This document shows positions 62,168 through 64,000 of a DNA stretch of 64,000 bases, piece by piece. The notes under the pieces were generated by a model. It was not told where the DNA came from, made no database searches, and was given only the letters and a program-made list of their open reading frames with translations. The position numbers and the translations under genes are program-made. Within the stretch, counting starts at the first letter, position 1. Each line of letters opens with the position of its first letter. This DNA comes from Tillus elongatus (Eukaryota > Arthropoda > Insecta > Coleoptera > Cleridae). The stretch spans positions 156,247,792 to 156,311,791 of the forward strand of contig OZ023266.1 in the NCBI GenBank assembly GCA_964006375.1, given 5' to 3'.

Positions 62168-63320
62168 TTTTAAATTTCAACAACACACCACGAGGGCTCA
62201 CAGCCTAAATACTATCGCACCGTGTGTGTCGACAAGGAGAAAAGAGGCAACTTGTCAATTCTGGACTTGAAGGTTTGGAGGTTCGGAGAACGAAAAACAT
62301 GTACCGGCAAGGAGTTCCACAACTTGGAAGTCCTCGGGACAAAAGAGCGGGCATAACAAGATGTTCTATGTCTGGTGACCTGGACAGTAAAAGGGTGCAT
62401 TCGCTCTGTTCCCATGGTAGATCTGTTGAGGGCAGCAGGTGGAGGAACTATGGAAGAAAGCTCCTCTGAGCAGTGCCCGTGCAGATATCTATAAAAGAGA
62501 TAGAGAGGTCACCAACGGCACGTCGGTGGGCAAGTGATAGCAGCCTTTGGGTGCGGGTAGGGTCACCGATGAGACGTATAGCTCTCTTCTGAATAGAGTC
62601 CATGATAGCGAGTGTAGAAGCGGCAGCGGCACCCCATATTTTGGAGCAGTATTTGAGATTTGGCCTTAGTTGTGAAGTATATGAGGTATAGAGATTAGCT
62701 GGTAAAAAGTATTTGCGAGCCCGGAAGAGGAAACCTAATTTCTTAGCAGCCGCTTCTGCAATTGATGTGAAATGTTGGCGCCAGTTGAGATTTCGACACA
62801 CAGAAATGCCAAGTGAAAAGGACTCATTTCTTTGAATAACTTGGTTCTTCATTGTGATGGCTGTATCTCTTATGAAATAAAAAGCAAGACTGGGATTTGG
62901 TGGAGTTGAATTGTACAAGATGTCTACTTCCCCAGTCTAATATTTTTTGGAGATCCATAGAGACAGAACCCTTCATGAGTCTGCGATCCTCATCTAATTG
63001 GGCTAAAGAGACAGGCTTAAAATATTGTATATTTGAGTGGAGGGTACTGGCGTCCGCGTAACTGTGAACTGAGTTGGATGTGCTAGAGAGGAGGTCATTG
63101 ATGTGGAGAAGAAACAAAGTAGGGGATAAAGCTGAACCTTGAGGGACTCCTGCATTAATTGGATACAGTTTAGAGGAATGGCCATCCACGACAACAGAAA
63201 TGCTCCGGTTGGAGAGGAAGTTTGCTGTCCAGGTACAGTGTTTTGGTGGTAGGCCATAGGCTGAAAGTTTATTAAGCAGCGCCGAGTGCTGTGAAATATA
63301 TCAATATCCATCTGTATCAA
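62168..63320 (-). pseudogene. LINE RT 3' half (GDLSxxFYRY-type)
   Basis: The minus strand reads GVPQGSALSPTLFLLHINDL and VHSYADASTLHSN (YADD changed to YADA), then in other frames LGISVCRNLNWRQHFTSIAE, KKLGFLFRARKYF, IQKRAIRLIGDPTRTQRLLS, HRRAVGDLSI, and the end SKLWNSLPVHVFRSPNLQTF. The 3' UTR ends in an A-rich stretch at 62163-62175. A second, shorter copy lies at 23015-23545. Frameshifts and the altered active site make it dead. Confidence 0.82.
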
Positions 63321-63325
63321 TTGTG

Positions 63326-63537
63326 TTCAAACTGAATGTCTGCACGTTCCGCCCTTCTAAGGGGGTGTTGAGATGTCGGTCCCGCGTACCATGCGATATT
63401 GGGTACGTGAAAGATCCATACCCTCCTTGCAGAAAGCAAGGGATTCGCGAAAATTTTCTAGGATAGTCAGCTGAAACTGGTCCCTGATGTCGGTGGTTGG
63501 TTATAGTTACGGAAATAGACCGACGTTAAAGAAAAAC
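63326..63537 (+). mobile_element. SINE, copy 5 (body and 3' end)
   Basis: AATGTCTGCACGTTCCGCCC through GGTACGTGAAAGATCCATAC to CGGAAATAGACCGACGTTAA and AGAAAAAC. Head missing. It abuts the truncated LINE on its left. Confidence 0.75.
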
Positions 63538-63595
63538 ATATTTCTTACAATTTTTAGTATTAACAAAGATGTTTTGTGTACACCCATTTTTATAA

Positions 63596-63636
63596 AAATT
63601 CACTACCATAACGCATTTGCCGTGTCCGAACTTTTT
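63596..63636 (-). repeat. Dispersed terminal motif
   Basis: AAATTCACTACCATAACGCA then TTTGCCGTGTCCGAACTTTT: the shared terminus, minus orientation, 90 bp from a plus-oriented one. Confidence 0.75.
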
Positions 63637-63725
63637 TAAGCAATAAAATAATCGAATTTATTTAAATTTTTTATCTGATTCAATCAAGTGGCACATAACT
63701 CTATCATAAACGATATTAGAAAAAA

Positions 63726-64000
63726 GTTCGGGACGCAGCAAGTGCGTTATGGTAGTGAATTTTTATTAAATGCTTCAAACTTGAATAACTCAATTTTCGA
63801 TACACTTAGAAAGTTTATATTTGGCAAGATATCCAACAAATGTCATTAAAATAACTTTGTAATATTCGGAGAAAATAATTTTTTTCGAAAGAAATTTCAA
63901 AATTTGAATAACTCAATTTTCTATTAACTTAGAAAGTTAAATTTTGGTACGTAGTAAGGTCTCTCCCAAGGCAACATACCTAGTAAATTTCATTAAAACA
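63726..64000 (+). repeat. Dispersed repeat, type 2, start (runs off the window)
   Basis: GTTCGGGACGCAGCAAGTGC onward, then AACTTGAATAACTCAATTTT and GTAGTAAGGTCTCTCCCAAG as in 56921-57660. The copy continues beyond the window end. Confidence 0.78.

Overview
This window looks like a piece of an AT-rich, repeat-laden arthropod genome, most probably an insect. It has spliced host genes with GT/AG introns, animal-type retrotransposons (Copia, BEL/Pao, several LINE clades), DNA transposons (Merlin, hAT, piggyBac, several Tc1/mariner lineages), tRNA-derived SINEs, and a LINE 3' end made of CCTAA units (the complement of the arthropod telomere unit TTAGG). I could not narrow the order of insect from sequence alone.

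Host genes are few. (1) A three-exon gene for a secreted Ly6/uPAR three-finger protein with a GPI-anchor tail runs from 9901 to 19221 on the + strand; its last exon lies 8.8 kb beyond exon 2, behind an intron packed with transposons. (2) A two-exon gene for a HIG1-domain mitochondrial protein (HIGD2A type) is at 45586-45971 with a 56-nt intron. (3) A probable first coding exon of a protein kinase (possibly DRAK/STK17 type) is at 51912-52039; I found no further exon.

Layout: 1-6001 is a non-coding repeat copy split by an intact Copia element (248-5251) with LTRs that look identical. 6285-9398 holds a TIR element, a solo LTR, a hammerhead-ribozyme-like motif and a CR1-like LINE. 9901-19221 is the Ly6 gene; its second intron holds a GC-rich Merlin element (10494-12925, 8-bp target duplication), a 2.7-kb foldback carrying SINEs and interrupted by a hAT element (14448-15483), a decayed LINE, and a second copy of the non-coding repeat. 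20-27 kb is LINE debris plus a 670-bp foldback carrying another hammerhead-like motif. 27197-41660 is dominated by two nearly identical full-length BEL/Pao elements in opposite orientation, each with its own target duplication, separated by 1.5 kb that includes a solo LTR. 42.2-45.4 kb is a nest of inverted repeats around a long-TIR element that carries a gag-like fragment. 46.8-50.4 kb is a broken piggyBac truncated by a chimeric LINE. 53-57 kb has three distinct Tc1/mariner remnants. 57-64 kb is non-coding repeats, SINEs and LINE pieces.

The strongest thread is a dispersed family whose terminus carries GGACGCAGCAAGTGCGTTAT, seen 11 times here. Some copies end in a hairpin (TTAGTGAATTTTC and its complement) and carry a (TA)n tract inside. 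It resembles a Helentron-associated non-autonomous element, but I cannot assign it with certainty.
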